A stretch of 57,035 nucleotides of DNA. Origin: Fastidiosipila sp964627125. GTDB taxonomy: Bacteria; Bacillota; Clostridia; Saccharofermentanales; Fastidiosipilaceae. Both the position numbers and the translations under genes were made by a program. The DNA lies in NCBI GenBank assembly GCA_964627125.1, contig CAZVJQ010000010.1, positions 1 through 57,035 on the forward strand, written 5' to 3'. How positions within the stretch are numbered: position 1 is the stretch's first letter; every line of letters starts with the position of its first letter. Positions 26,493-35,519 of this stretch are shown here, one piece after another. The notes below the pieces were generated by a model. The model was not told where the DNA came from. It worked only from the letters and a program-made list of their open reading frames with translations, and searched no databases.

Positions 26493-28448
26493 TTAAGCTT
26501 CTGTATAAACTTCAGCAATTTCTGTAAATTGAGCTACGTCTAATGAAGCACCACCAATTAAACCACCATCAATATTTTCTTGGCCTAATAATTCTGCTGC
26601 ATTTGCAGGTTTCATTGAACCACCATATTGAATACGTAGACTGTCAGCTGTTTCTGTGTCATATAACTCAGCTACAACACCTCTGATGTATTTACATACT
26701 TCTTCAGCTTGCTCTGCTGTAGCTGTCTTACCTGTACCAATTGCCCATACTGGTTCGTAAGCTACTGTTACGTGTGCTCCTACTCTTAATGCTGGAACAT
26801 CTTGAAGAGCTGCTACAACTTGAGTTTTAACAACTTCAAATGTTTCGTTGTTTTCTCTTTCTTCTAATGTTTCACCAACACAAACAATTGGACGTACACC
26901 CCAGTTTAATGAAGCTAATACTTTCTTATTAACTGTTTCATCTGTTTCATTGAAGTATTGACGACGCTCACTGTGTCCTAAAACAACATTCTTAATTCCT
27001 GCTTCAGCTAACCATTTAGCACTAACTTCACCTGTGAAAGCACCTTCATCTTCGAAGTGAGCATTTTGTGCTGCAACGTGAACATTTGTACCATCTGTTA
27101 AATCTCTAGCTGTTTCTAAAACTGTGTAAGGAACTGCTACTAAAACTTCTGATTCAACATCTGCAATAGCTGGTACTAATTCTGTTAAGAAGTCTGTAGC
27201 TTCTTTAACTGTACCCTTGTTCATCTTCCAGTTACCTGCAACATATGCACGTCTACTGTCATTATTTGCTAGAGCATCGATTCCTGGAAGTACTTTACCT
27301 TCTAGGTACTCTAGAGAAGCACCACCACCTGTTGAGATGTGTGAAACTTGGTCAGCAAATCCTAATTGTTGTACTGCTGCTGCTGAGTCACCACCACCGA
27401 TGATTGATGTTGCATCTGAGTTTGCTACAACTTCAGCTACTTTAGAAGTACCAGTAGCAAATTTCTCTAGTTCGAATACACCCATTGGTCCATTCCAAAC
27501 AACTGTCTTAGCATCTTTAATTGCTTCACTGTATAGTTCGATTGTCTTAGGACCGATATCTAATCCCATGAAACCATCTTGAATATCAATGTCTGATTCT
27601 ACAGCTTCTGCATCTGCTGAGAATTCGCTAGCTACTACGTGGTCTACTGGTAGTAATAGTTTTACGCCTTTTTCTTCAGCCTTAGCTAATAATTCTTTAG
27701 CTAAATCTACTTTATCTTCTTCGAATAATGAAGTACCGATTGTGTGTCCTTGGGTAGCTAAGAATGTATATGCCATACCACCACCGATTAGGATTGTATC
27801 TACTTTCTCTAATAAGTTTTCGATAACACCAATCTTGTCTGATACTTTAGCACCACCTAAAATTGCTACAAATGGAGTTTCTGGCTTATCTAATGCACCA
27901 CCGATGAAATCAATTTCTTTTTCAATTAAGAAACCTGATGCTGATGGTAAGAAGTTTGCTACACCTTCTGTTGAAGCGTGTGCACGGTGAGCTGTACCGA
28001 ATGCGTCATTTACATAGAATTCTGCTAATGAAGCTAATTCACGTGCGAATTCTGGATTATTTGCTTGCTCTTCTGAATGGAATCTTACATTCTCTAACAT
28101 TAATACTTGACCATCTTCTAAAGCATTTGCCTTAGATTTTGCGTCATCACCAATTACGTCTGAAGCTAATACTACTTCTTGACCTAATAATTCAGATAAA
28201 CGATCTACTGCTGGTTTCATTGAGAATTTAGCTTCAGGACCTTTCTTAGGTCTACCTAAGTGAGAAACTAAAATTGTCTTAGCACCATTTTCTACTAAAT
28301 GTTTAATAGTAGGTAATGCCCCAACAATACGATTATCATCTGTGATTTCAAGCTCATCATTTAGAGGTACGTTAAAATCAACACGAACTAGAACTTTTTT
28401 GCCTGAGAGATTTACATCTCTTAAGTTCTTTTTACTTAATTTTGCCAT
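26493..28448 (-). CDS. Fused phosphoglycerate kinase-triosephosphate isomerase
   Basis: A single 651-codon frame encodes two glycolytic enzymes. Residues 1 to about 393 are a complete phosphoglycerate kinase: KVLVRVDFNVPL, SHLGRPKKG, the C-lobe GGGDSAAAV and TGGGASLEYLEGK. A linker of only a few residues leads into triosephosphate isomerase from about 399: GNWKMNK, GHSERRQYF with the electrophilic His, AYEPVWAIGTGK with the catalytic Glu, and YGGSMKPANA. All catalytic motifs of both halves look intact. No internal ribosome site or stop separates them. Fusions of this kind are known from Thermotoga, where the PGK-TIM fusion forms a tetramer. An AAGGAGATATC site supports the start. Confidence 0.95.
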   Translation of the reverse strand: MAKLSKKNLRDVNLSGKKVLVRVDFNVPLNDELEITDDNRIVGALPTIKHLVENGAKTILVSHLGRPKKGPEAKFSMKPAVDRLSELLGQEVVLASDVIGDDAKSKANALEDGQVLMLENVRFHSEEQANNPEFARELASLAEFYVNDAFGTAHRAHASTEGVANFLPSASGFLIEKEIDFIGGALDKPETPFVAILGGAKVSDKIGVIENLLEKVDTILIGGGMAYTFLATQGHTIGTSLFEEDKVDLAKELLAKAEEKGVKLLLPVDHVVASEFSADAEAVESDIDIQDGFMGLDIGPKTIELYSEAIKDAKTVVWNGPMGVFELEKFATGTSKVAEVVANSDATSIIGGGDSAAAVQQLGFADQVSHISTGGGASLEYLEGKVLPGIDALANNDSRRAYVAGNWKMNKGTVKEATDFLTELVPAIADVESEVLVAVPYTVLETARDLTDGTNVHVAAQNAHFEDEGAFTGEVSAKWLAEAGIKNVVLGHSERRQYFNETDETVNKKVLASLNWGVRPIVCVGETLEERENNETFEVVKTQVVAALQDVPALRVGAHVTVAYEPVWAIGTGKTATAEQAEEVCKYIRGVVAELYDTETADSLRIQYGGSMKPANAAELLGQENIDGGLIGGASLDVAQFTEIAEVYTEA

Positions 28449-28474
28449 TTGATATCTCCTTTTTCTTTCTGATA

Positions 28475-28519
28475 ATTAACACTTAAATTATACAACTTCT
28501 ATATTATGAAAGTGTTAAT
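28475..28519 (-). promoter_or_regulatory. pgk-tpi promoter region flanked by a 10-bp inverted repeat
   Basis: The minus strand has TATAAT at 28487-28492. Perfect inverted arms (ATTAACACTT at 28475-28484 on plus, AAGTGTTAAT at 28510-28519) flank it with a 25-base spacer. The upstream arm contains TTAACA, which could be a -35-like box at a wide spacing. The layout suggests an operator for a dimeric repressor. Confidence 0.5.
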
Positions 28520-28608
28520 CGACTAGAGAAACTAAAAATTTCCTACACATAAATAATAGTTTATATTCCACATATTTTCAAGATGCAAGACACTCAAAAA
28601 TGCAAAGA

Positions 28609-28628
28609 AGCTAGCTCTTTAGCTAGCT
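28609..28628 (-). terminator. Terminator after the TPR lipoprotein gene
   Basis: An 8-bp stem (AGCTAGCT / AGCTAGCT) with a 4-base loop is followed on the minus strand by a pyrimidine run with T-rich sequence. It lies about 40 bases downstream of the gene. Confidence 0.7.
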
Positions 28629-28643
28629 CCATTATCTTCGCTT

Positions 28644-28665
28644 TGCTTTGGCCAAAGCAAACTCT
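28644..28665. repeat. Intergenic palindrome TGCTTTGGCCAAAGCA, copy 1
   Basis: A 16-bp perfect palindrome lies in a 22-bp block that is also found, identical, at 40687-40708 on the opposite strand. It sits directly at the 3' end of the TPR lipoprotein gene. Confidence 0.7.
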
Positions 28666-30110
28666 TAATATCTAAAACCTTCTATATAAATACCATTTAG
28701 CCCTAAAATTCTGTCAAAGAATGAAGCAAAACCGCTCTGTACAAGCCTAATCTCGACCTCAGAGTCTTCAGGAAGCTCATATTCAAACAGCATAGACCTA
28801 GATTCAGAAGTAAATATTTCTTGCTCATACCTAACTTCACCATCAATGAGAATTGTCATAATCATTCCAGAATATACAGATGGATTCTCAGATTGAGCTG
28901 TTACCAGCAACCTCACGTTACCGTATGAACCATTATTGAATTTGAAACTTGAATCTGGCCTAGTATAAATAGCCCTATTGAATGCGCTAGAGTCATACTC
29001 ATAACCATTAGCATCCGTTCCATTTGTAGCATTGTGTACATTACCGCTTGTATCAAAAATATCATCAGCAATATTATCAGGAATTGAATTCTCAAAATTA
29101 GATTTAGCATTTTGCAAACTCTCATTATCTGGGAAAAGAGCCAAAGCCTGGTTAATCCTATTTATAGCGTCACTATAAGGATTACTCTCCCAGTGACCAG
29201 AACCAAGCTCACCTGCTAGATTTCTAGCTTCGGAAATTGCTGTATCTATGTAATTTGTAATCGCTTCTTCAAGTCTAGCTTCATATTCAGCTGTATCTAC
29301 GCCCTTGGATTGTAAATCTGCCAAGAAATCTTCAATCTCAGTAAAACTACCACTCTCAAACATCTCTTGAACTGCTAGGTTTAAAGCAACGTCTTGAATC
29401 TCTTCTTCTTTTGCAGCAATACTTACCTCAATTTCAGTCTTCAACCCTTGCAATTCAGTATTATTGGGATCAAATGCAAGAGCAGTCTCCACATTTACGA
29501 GAGCACTCCTGTTCAAACCATTCTCTAGCAAGCCTCCGACTTCCTCAATAGTCTGATTACTAAACTCCTCAATGGCTTCAATTCTTGCATTTATTGCTGG
29601 CTGATAATCTGGATTATTAATTAGTATTTCTTCATACAAAACAATCGCATGCTGATAATCCTCAGCTTCCATATAAATATTGGCATTATCCATAGCAAAC
29701 AAAAGACCATCAGTCTTTCTAATCTCATTTGCTGCAACTTCCAGACTCTCACTTACATGAGACTCGAAATCTGCACCTAAAGATAAGCTCTGTATTTTTA
29801 AATTCGCCTCATCATAGGTTAATGTCTCAGCATTATAATCTTCTACGACTTGCTCAATCTCAAGTTCAACTATTTCAATAAAATCTTGTAATGGATAATT
29901 TCCTGCATCCTCTGCAGCTTCATAAACATCATATGCACCAGCAAAATCTTCAGCCTCAATAGCTAATGTGAAGTCTTCAAGGAAATTTGCTTCCTCTCTA
30001 GCACAAGCTACAATAAACACAGATAGAAAAACTACCAGCATTAAACTAATAATTTTTCTAAATTGACTCTTATATTCACTTGATGTAATTGGTGCATTTT
30101 TATATTCCAT
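28665..30110 (-). CDS. TPR-containing lipoprotein with NPCBM-like C-terminal domain
   Basis: The 481-residue protein has a hydrophobic signal segment (about 20-36) ending in FIVAC, a lipobox with Cys at about 36. The leader is longer than usual, with about 18 polar residues before the hydrophobic part. TPR-like helical repeats follow (about 45-330). A C-terminal beta domain (about 345-481) begins with DTSGNVHNATN and reads like an NPCBM/carbohydrate-binding-type sandwich, with a recognisable strand pattern but no firm match. The start is 5 bases after the stop of the 1045-residue zinc-ribbon protein, whose own C-terminal region opens with a similar DAAGNVH motif. The two are probably partners on the outer face of the membrane. 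Confidence 0.82.
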   Translation of the reverse strand: MEYKNAPITSSEYKSQFRKIISLMLVVFLSVFIVACAREEANFLEDFTLAIEAEDFAGAYDVYEAAEDAGNYPLQDFIEIVELEIEQVVEDYNAETLTYDEANLKIQSLSLGADFESHVSESLEVAANEIRKTDGLLFAMDNANIYMEAEDYQHAIVLYEEILINNPDYQPAINARIEAIEEFSNQTIEEVGGLLENGLNRSALVNVETALAFDPNNTELQGLKTEIEVSIAAKEEEIQDVALNLAVQEMFESGSFTEIEDFLADLQSKGVDTAEYEARLEEAITNYIDTAISEARNLAGELGSGHWESNPYSDAINRINQALALFPDNESLQNAKSNFENSIPDNIADDIFDTSGNVHNATNGTDANGYEYDSSAFNRAIYTRPDSSFKFNNGSYGNVRLLVTAQSENPSVYSGMIMTILIDGEVRYEQEIFTSESRSMLFEYELPEDSEVEIRLVQSGFASFFDRILGLNGIYIEGFRY

Positions 30111-30115
30111 AAATT

Positions 30116-33100
30116 TTATTCAAACTCGAGATCTAAAATAACCTGTATTTGACTACCTCTTAGATAATTTAGGTTAATTACGAAATACTCAGCATTAGCT
30201 GCATTGGCATCAATTTGAACTCTATAAGTTTCTCCAGCTTCATCTGCATTTGCATATATGCTTCCTTGGTATAGAGGAGCTGCCAAGTTATTAGATGAGT
30301 AAACTTGGTAGTATACTTGTGTATATGCATCTACTTGCCCAATTGCAATTTCACCAGCAAATCTACTTCCATCTGATTCATTATTAACTCTAAATGTTTC
30401 AACAACATCAGTTGTTCCTGTATATGCATGCTCTACTAAAACTGAATCTGTATGGACATTACCGGCTGCATCTCTATATTCATTTCTACCTAGACTTGAG
30501 CCATCTTCATCAGTCGGATCGCCATCGCCGTCTCCATCGCCATCTTCGTCGAGGTCTAGCTCATAGCGTTCTTTAGCATCTTGTAGCATCTCACTATTTG
30601 GGATTAACTCTAATCCTAAATCGATACGCTCGATTGCGCCTTCTTTGTCCCCCTGGATAAAGATACTATCTGCAGTATTTAATATTGCCTCCGCACTTTG
30701 GAATTCATACTCTGCACGAAGCTCCTTTAATGTCTCATTATCTGGTTCAATTACAATAGCATTATCAATAACATTAAACATTTCCTCGTAGTTACCAGCT
30801 TGGAAGTATCTTTCAGCCTCAGCACTAGCCTCTTGATAAAGAGCACTATCTGATTGAGCCATATTATTTTCCTTCATATTAGTAAATACAGGATCTTCAG
30901 GGATCAATTCAAGAGCTCTATCTAGGACTGAGTTCGCCTCTGAGTAATTACCTTGAGACTGCAAGCTATTAACATCTCTTAAAACTTGCTCTCTATACTG
31001 TTGTCTACTATTAACTAATCTAGCATTCGCATCTCTGTAGTTAGGGTATGAATTTATAACCCTGTTGTAGCCTTCAATTGCAGACTCGAAGTCCAAGTTG
31101 TTTTGGCTACTTAATGCATTGTCGTAAACAATATTAATCTCTTGTAATCTACCTAACTCAGTCAAGGTTTCGTCCAACATAGTTTGAGCATCACCTTGGT
31201 ATAATTCAGAATCATTTATAACTTCAAGAGCTGAGTATGTTGCAGCATATGAGGTATTTCCAGCAGCAGCATTATCCAACAATTGGTCCAAGTGTGTTTC
31301 TAACTCATCGTTAGCTAAACCTAGCATCTCGTCTCTATCTTCATAAGAGCTATATAACTCACCAGCTTGCTCGTAGTTTCTATCGGCCAAAGCCCTCGTA
31401 AAGTTTCTAACCGGGCTACCTGAGTTAGACCAAATGTAAACAACAACTGCAATTGCTATTGCACCAACAATACCAACAATATGAATTGGTCTTAACCTAA
31501 CAAACAACCACTCAAATGCATTTGTAATTGGAGATGTAATTCTTCGCCAAATACTTACATTGTCGTCATCATAATCTTCATATTGCTCTTCTTGTTCTAC
31601 TTCAGCTCTATTTCTTCTACTTGAGCTGCTGTAGTAATCATCAGCCTCGTTATTCCAACTCACATTATTCAATACTCTATTATCACGACCGGATGAAGTT
31701 GAATACTCTCTATCATAGTTATCTTCATAACTTCTATTGTTGTTTCTATTTGAATATTGTTCTTCATCTACTGACTGATAGTAATCTCTACTTGCAGAGG
31801 AAGCAGCATAATTTCTATTATCGTTAGAAGATCTTGAGTTTCTTAATTCTGCTTCATAAGCTTCCTTAGCTAATCTTAATCTTTCTTGCTCTCTTGCATC
31901 TCTTTCAGCGCGTTCTGAATCTCTAGTTTCTCTAGCAATTCTATTTTGCTCTTCTTCATATCTTCTTCTCTCTTGCTCAGCAGCTCTAGCTTCAGCTTCT
32001 TTAGCAAGTCTAATTCTATCTTCTTCTTGACGTCTTACTCTATCTTCTTCAGCACGTTGAAGTCTAAGAGCTTCTTCTTGTCTGAATCTCTCTTCTTCTT
32101 CCTGGCGTCTTATTCTATCTTCTTCTTCGCGTTGAATTCTCAGCGCCTCAGCTTGTCTAAATCTTTCTTCTTCAAGACGTGCCTCTTCTGCTTCACGAAT
32201 TCTATTTTCTTCAGCAAGTCTAATTCTCACTTCTTCTGCGCGCTCTTCTTCCTCTGCACGGAGTCTCGCTTCTTCTTCTAGTCTAATTTGTTCAGCTTCA
32301 AGTCTGGCTGCTTCTTCTCTTTCACGCTCTTCACGTCTAATTTCAGCTTGCTCTTTACGCTTTTCATTCCAAGTATTGAAATTTTCTCTAGCAGTATTTG
32401 TCCACTCTTTGATTTTTACCCAAGCTGCTGCTGACCACTCTTTAATTTTTGTCCAAGCAATTCCAGACCATTTTGCAATATTAGCACCCGCTACTGCTGC
32501 CCAGCCCTTAACGGTAGTCCAAGCAACTGCTGCTCCTGCAGCTATACTTGCCCAAAGCCCGACAAAGAATTCAACCATTGAGGATTCATCTTCCTCTTCT
32601 TGGCTCACTTCAATATCCCAATCCTCTTTACTTCTTGGGATTTCATCTGCTTCTTCTTTTGCATCTTGTGTAATTTCTTCAGGAGTTGCAACTTCTTCAG
32701 TAGCTTCTTCTAGCTCTTCAGCTACTTCTTCTTCAACATGAGCTGCTTCAACAGGTTTTTCTTTAACTTCTTCGATCTTAGCTTGTTTAACCACAACAGG
32801 TTTAACTGGCTTAACTGGTTTTACAGCTTCTTGCTTAACAGCCTCTTCTCGTTCTACTCTAGCTGCCTCAACACTGCTTGTATCTTCTGCTTCTTCATTA
32901 TTTTGGGCAGCAGAAATTTCACGCATATCTTCGGCTGAAAACATCTTTGTATCTCCAGAACGGTTATCTACTGCGCTTGGTTTAGTCTCATCTTTTCTCT
33001 TAGCTAGTATTTCATCAAGAGTTTTAGATTCACTTCTTCTTATTCTATTAGATTGTTCTTTATTTTCCTCATTTGTGTGCTGAGGTCTTCTTACCTCTTC

Positions 33101-33253
33101 AGTTCTAGATTCTTTATCTTCACTTTGCCCTAAGCTTATGTTGATTTTTCTTACTTTTGGAGCTGAATCCAGTTCTAAGTTCATAGCTCCACAGTGAGGG
33201 CAAAACTCTAAATCTAGTTTATATTTACGTGCACAAACATGGCATGTATTCAT
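30116..33253 (-). CDS. Zinc-ribbon / Trp-ladder / coiled-coil membrane protein with TPRs
   Basis: The 1045-residue multi-part protein opens with a zinc ribbon (Cys4, 7, 18, 21). An acidic, Glu/Lys/Val-rich region follows to about 220. An unusual helical segment with Trp at 11-residue steps lies at about 224-295, then a Glu/Arg-rich long coiled coil (about 300-465) and a Ser/Asn/Tyr-rich linker. One transmembrane helix (about 588-608) is followed by TPR-like helices outside (about 610-900), an acidic Asp/Gly stretch and a C-terminal beta domain starting DAAGNVH. The N-terminal part should lie in the cytoplasm. I do not recognise the whole architecture. It is encoded in a two-gene operon with the TPR lipoprotein. 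A trans-envelope scaffold is a reasonable inference. Confidence 0.85.
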   Translation of the reverse strand: MNTCHVCARKYKLDLEFCPHCGAMNLELDSAPKVRKINISLGQSEDKESRTEEVRRPQHTNEENKEQSNRIRRSESKTLDEILAKRKDETKPSAVDNRSGDTKMFSAEDMREISAAQNNEEAEDTSSVEAARVEREEAVKQEAVKPVKPVKPVVVKQAKIEEVKEKPVEAAHVEEEVAEELEEATEEVATPEEITQDAKEEADEIPRSKEDWDIEVSQEEEDESSMVEFFVGLWASIAAGAAVAWTTVKGWAAVAGANIAKWSGIAWTKIKEWSAAAWVKIKEWTNTARENFNTWNEKRKEQAEIRREEREREEAARLEAEQIRLEEEARLRAEEEERAEEVRIRLAEENRIREAEEARLEEERFRQAEALRIQREEEDRIRRQEEEERFRQEEALRLQRAEEDRVRRQEEDRIRLAKEAEARAAEQERRRYEEEQNRIARETRDSERAERDAREQERLRLAKEAYEAELRNSRSSNDNRNYAASSASRDYYQSVDEEQYSNRNNNRSYEDNYDREYSTSSGRDNRVLNNVSWNNEADDYYSSSSRRNRAEVEQEEQYEDYDDDNVSIWRRITSPITNAFEWLFVRLRPIHIVGIVGAIAIAVVVYIWSNSGSPVRNFTRALADRNYEQAGELYSSYEDRDEMLGLANDELETHLDQLLDNAAAGNTSYAATYSALEVINDSELYQGDAQTMLDETLTELGRLQEINIVYDNALSSQNNLDFESAIEGYNRVINSYPNYRDANARLVNSRQQYREQVLRDVNSLQSQGNYSEANSVLDRALELIPEDPVFTNMKENNMAQSDSALYQEASAEAERYFQAGNYEEMFNVIDNAIVIEPDNETLKELRAEYEFQSAEAILNTADSIFIQGDKEGAIERIDLGLELIPNSEMLQDAKERYELDLDEDGDGDGDGDPTDEDGSSLGRNEYRDAAGNVHTDSVLVEHAYTGTTDVVETFRVNNESDGSRFAGEIAIGQVDAYTQVYYQVYSSNNLAAPLYQGSIYANADEAGETYRVQIDANAANAEYFVINLNYLRGSQIQVILDLEFE

Positions 33254-33288
33254 ACTTTTAATTACCCATCCGTAGTCTTTGTTTTCAT

Positions 33289-33294
33289 ATTATA
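33289..33294 (-). promoter_or_regulatory. Candidate -10 box for the zinc-ribbon/lipoprotein operon
   Basis: TATAAT on the minus strand lies about 36 bases before the ATG of the 1045-residue protein. The -35 match (TAACAA) is poor. Confidence 0.45.
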
Positions 33295-33336
33295 ACGCAA
33301 AAGCCTTGCATTTGTTATACAGCAAACATATGAATA

Positions 33337-33364
33337 TTCAATTACAACAAAAATTTGTTAGAAT
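33337..33364 (+). promoter_or_regulatory. Candidate sigma-A promoter for the DUF4203-like gene
   Basis: TTCAAT and TAGAAT are separated by 16 bases, about 45 bases upstream of the start codon at 33410. It is divergent from the zinc-ribbon operon promoter. Confidence 0.5.
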
Positions 33365-33409
33365 AGAAAATACAGAAAACGAAGCTAGGGAAAATAGCGA
33401 GGTGTATAT

Positions 33410-33997
33410 ATGGATACAACAGTTACTTGGACAGTTATAGTTATTGAATTGGTATTAGGATTAATACTATTATTCCGTGGAAATAAATCAGTTAGATTAG
33501 TGTTAGCAATTTTAGGTTTAATCGGTGGTGCAACTTTAGGTCAATACATTGTTGAATTCGCGCAATTAACAGGAAATTGGGAGCTGATTCTACCGATAGT
33601 CTTGGCAGTTCTAGGAGCATTGCTCTTGAGCAGCTTGATCAGTTCAGCCTTCTTCATTGGTGGTGCCGTTGTTGGTTGGAAGCTTGGTGAATACTTAATT
33701 GGAATATTTGGTTTAGAATTTGAACCTGTATTACAATTCCTTATTCTTTTAGCAGTTTCTATTGTATTTGGTATCTTAATGAGTAGATGGCAAGATGAAT
33801 TCATCATGCTAGCAACCTCATTCTTAGGTGCTGTATTTACAGTAGATGCTTTAGTTGGAGGATATTACTTGATAGCTGAGAACCAAAATGTAGAAATTTT
33901 CTCAACCTTCTTTGAGACAGGACAAGAGTTAATCATTCTAGTAGTGGTAATATTAATCAGTTTATTCGGATACAATCATCAAAAGAAAAATAGCTAG
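33410..33997 (+). CDS. DUF4203-like multi-pass membrane protein
   Basis: The 195-residue protein is almost wholly hydrophobic, with about seven transmembrane segments broken by short loops. The Gly-rich helices (LGLIGGATLGQY, FFIGGAVVGWKLGEY) and the overall pattern resemble DUF4203/TMEM198-type membrane proteins. No catalytic residues stand out. A GCGAGGTG ribosome site precedes the ATG. It is a single gene with its own promoter and terminator, divergent from the zinc-ribbon protein and convergent with glyS. The function is unknown. Confidence 0.75.
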   Translation: MDTTVTWTVIVIELVLGLILLFRGNKSVRLVLAILGLIGGATLGQYIVEFAQLTGNWELILPIVLAVLGALLLSSLISSAFFIGGAVVGWKLGEYLIGIFGLEFEPVLQFLILLAVSIVFGILMSRWQDEFIMLATSFLGAVFTVDALVGGYYLIAENQNVEIFSTFFETGQELIILVVVILISLFGYNHQKKNS

Positions 33998-34021
33998 TAC
34001 TTGATAATTTAAAAAATTTCC

Positions 34022-34053
34022 AGCAAGTATCTTCCTAAGGTACTTGCTTTTTT
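34022..34053 (+). terminator. Terminator after the DUF4203-like gene
   Basis: An 8-bp stem (AGCAAGTA / TACTTGCT) with an 11-base loop is followed by a run of T. Confidence 0.9.
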
Positions 34054-34061
34054 GCATAAAA

Positions 34062-34091
34062 ATAGCGACTTAGAAAAATCTAAATCGCTAT
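34062..34091 (-). terminator. Terminator after glyS
   Basis: A 13-bp stem with one mismatch (ATAGCGA...TCGCTAT arms) is followed on the minus strand by TTTTTATG. It lies just past the glyS stop. Confidence 0.88.
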
Positions 34092-34112
34092 CTAATTCTT
34101 AATTTAACTATC

Positions 34113-35504
34113 TTATAAATCAAACTTACCGTTGAACCAATCTTTTAGTTCTTCAATTGGAACTCTTACTTGTTCCATTGTGTCTCTATCTCTAATAGTT
34201 ACTGACTTATCTTCTAGTGAGTCGAAGTCGAAGGTTACACAGTATGGTGTCCCAATCTCGTCTTGACGTCTGTAACGCTTACCTATACTTTGTCTCTCAT
34301 CGAATTCTACTGAATGATGTGGAGATAATAGTCTAAATACTTCCATAGCTTCATCATTTAGTTTCTTAGATAAAGGTAAAACAGCTATCTTAACAGGTGC
34401 TAGATTCGGATGTAGTCTTAAGACTGTTCTACTATCTCCACCCTCTAGCTCTTCTTCCCTGTATGCATCTGTGTAAATCATTAATAGTAATCTATCTACA
34501 CCAACTGATGGCTCAATTACATATGGGACATACTTCTCGTTAGTTTCAGGGTCGAAGTAATTCATGTCTTGACCTGAATGTTCCATGTGCTGTGTTAAGT
34601 CGAAGTCTGTTCTATTAGCAACACCCCAGAGCTCACCCCAACCGAATGGGAATTCATACTCTATATCTGTTGTAGCCTTAGAATAGTGAGATAACTCTTC
34701 TTCACTGTGGTCTCTTAGACGTATTTTCTCTTCATTAATACCTAAGTTCTTAACGAAGTCGACCATATATTGTCTCCAATATTCAAACCACTCTTCGTCA
34801 GTTCCTGGCTTACAGAAGAACTCAAGCTCCATTTGCTCGAACTCTCTAGTTCTAAAGATAAAGTTACCTGGTGTAATCTCGTTTCTGAATGATTTACCAA
34901 TCTGAGCAATTCCGAAAGGAACCTTCTTACGTGAAGATCTTTGGACAGCTGCATAGTTAACGAAAATACCTTGAGCTGTTTCTGGTCTAAGGTAAATCTC
35001 TGACTGACTATCCTCTGTTACACCTTGGAATGTTTTAAACATAAGGTTGAAGTGGCGAACATCTGTAAAATTATGCTCTCCACATTTTGGACATTCAATA
35101 TTATTAGATCTAATGAATTCCATTAAATCTTCATTTGTCATAGATTCTAGATTTACATCAGCAGCATCATTTTCTTCAAGCCAGCCCTCAATTAATTGGT
35201 CTGCTCTAAAACGATTATTACAACTCTTACAGTCAATCATTGGGTCTGTGAAGTTGCTTAAGTGACCGGATGCTTCCCAAACACTTGGGTTCATAAGAAT
35301 TGCAGCATCTAGTCCGACATTATATTCGCTCTCTTGAACAAATTTTTGCCACCATGCTTGTTTGATATTATTTTTTAATAGAACTCCTAATGGCCCATAG
35401 TCCCAAGAATTAGCTAAACCACCGTAAATATCTGAACCTGGGTAAATAAATCCTCTGTTCTTAGCTAAGGCAACTAATTTTTCCATTGAAACATCTGCAC
35501 TCAT
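34113..35504 (-). CDS. glyS: Glycine-tRNA ligase, dimeric type
   Basis: This 463-residue class II synthetase is of the single-chain dimeric (eukaryote-like) type rather than the alpha2beta2 form. It has the N-terminal GFIYPGSDIYGGLANSWDYGPLG, a class II motif 2 region (FRNEITPGNFIFRTREFEQMELEFF), motif 3 (EPSVGVDRLLL) and a C-terminal anticodon-binding domain (IAVLPLSKK to the end). A zinc-type Cys cluster (CKSC...CPKC) lies in the insertion. It charges tRNA-Gly in the cytoplasm. The gene starts 15 bases after rpoZ and is the last gene of the block before a terminator. Confidence 0.96.
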   Translation of the reverse strand: MSADVSMEKLVALAKNRGFIYPGSDIYGGLANSWDYGPLGVLLKNNIKQAWWQKFVQESEYNVGLDAAILMNPSVWEASGHLSNFTDPMIDCKSCNNRFRADQLIEGWLEENDAADVNLESMTNEDLMEFIRSNNIECPKCGEHNFTDVRHFNLMFKTFQGVTEDSQSEIYLRPETAQGIFVNYAAVQRSSRKKVPFGIAQIGKSFRNEITPGNFIFRTREFEQMELEFFCKPGTDEEWFEYWRQYMVDFVKNLGINEEKIRLRDHSEEELSHYSKATTDIEYEFPFGWGELWGVANRTDFDLTQHMEHSGQDMNYFDPETNEKYVPYVIEPSVGVDRLLLMIYTDAYREEELEGGDSRTVLRLHPNLAPVKIAVLPLSKKLNDEAMEVFRLLSPHHSVEFDERQSIGKRYRRQDEIGTPYCVTFDFDSLEDKSVTIRDRDTMEQVRVPIEELKDWFNGKFDL

Positions 35505-35519
35505 TATAAAACCTCTCTA

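Noticed and set aside
31946..32938. Plus-strand Phe/Ser- and Ala/Ser-rich frames opposite the zinc-ribbon protein
   Set aside because: They are antisense of the Glu/Arg coiled coil and Ala/Trp-rich region.
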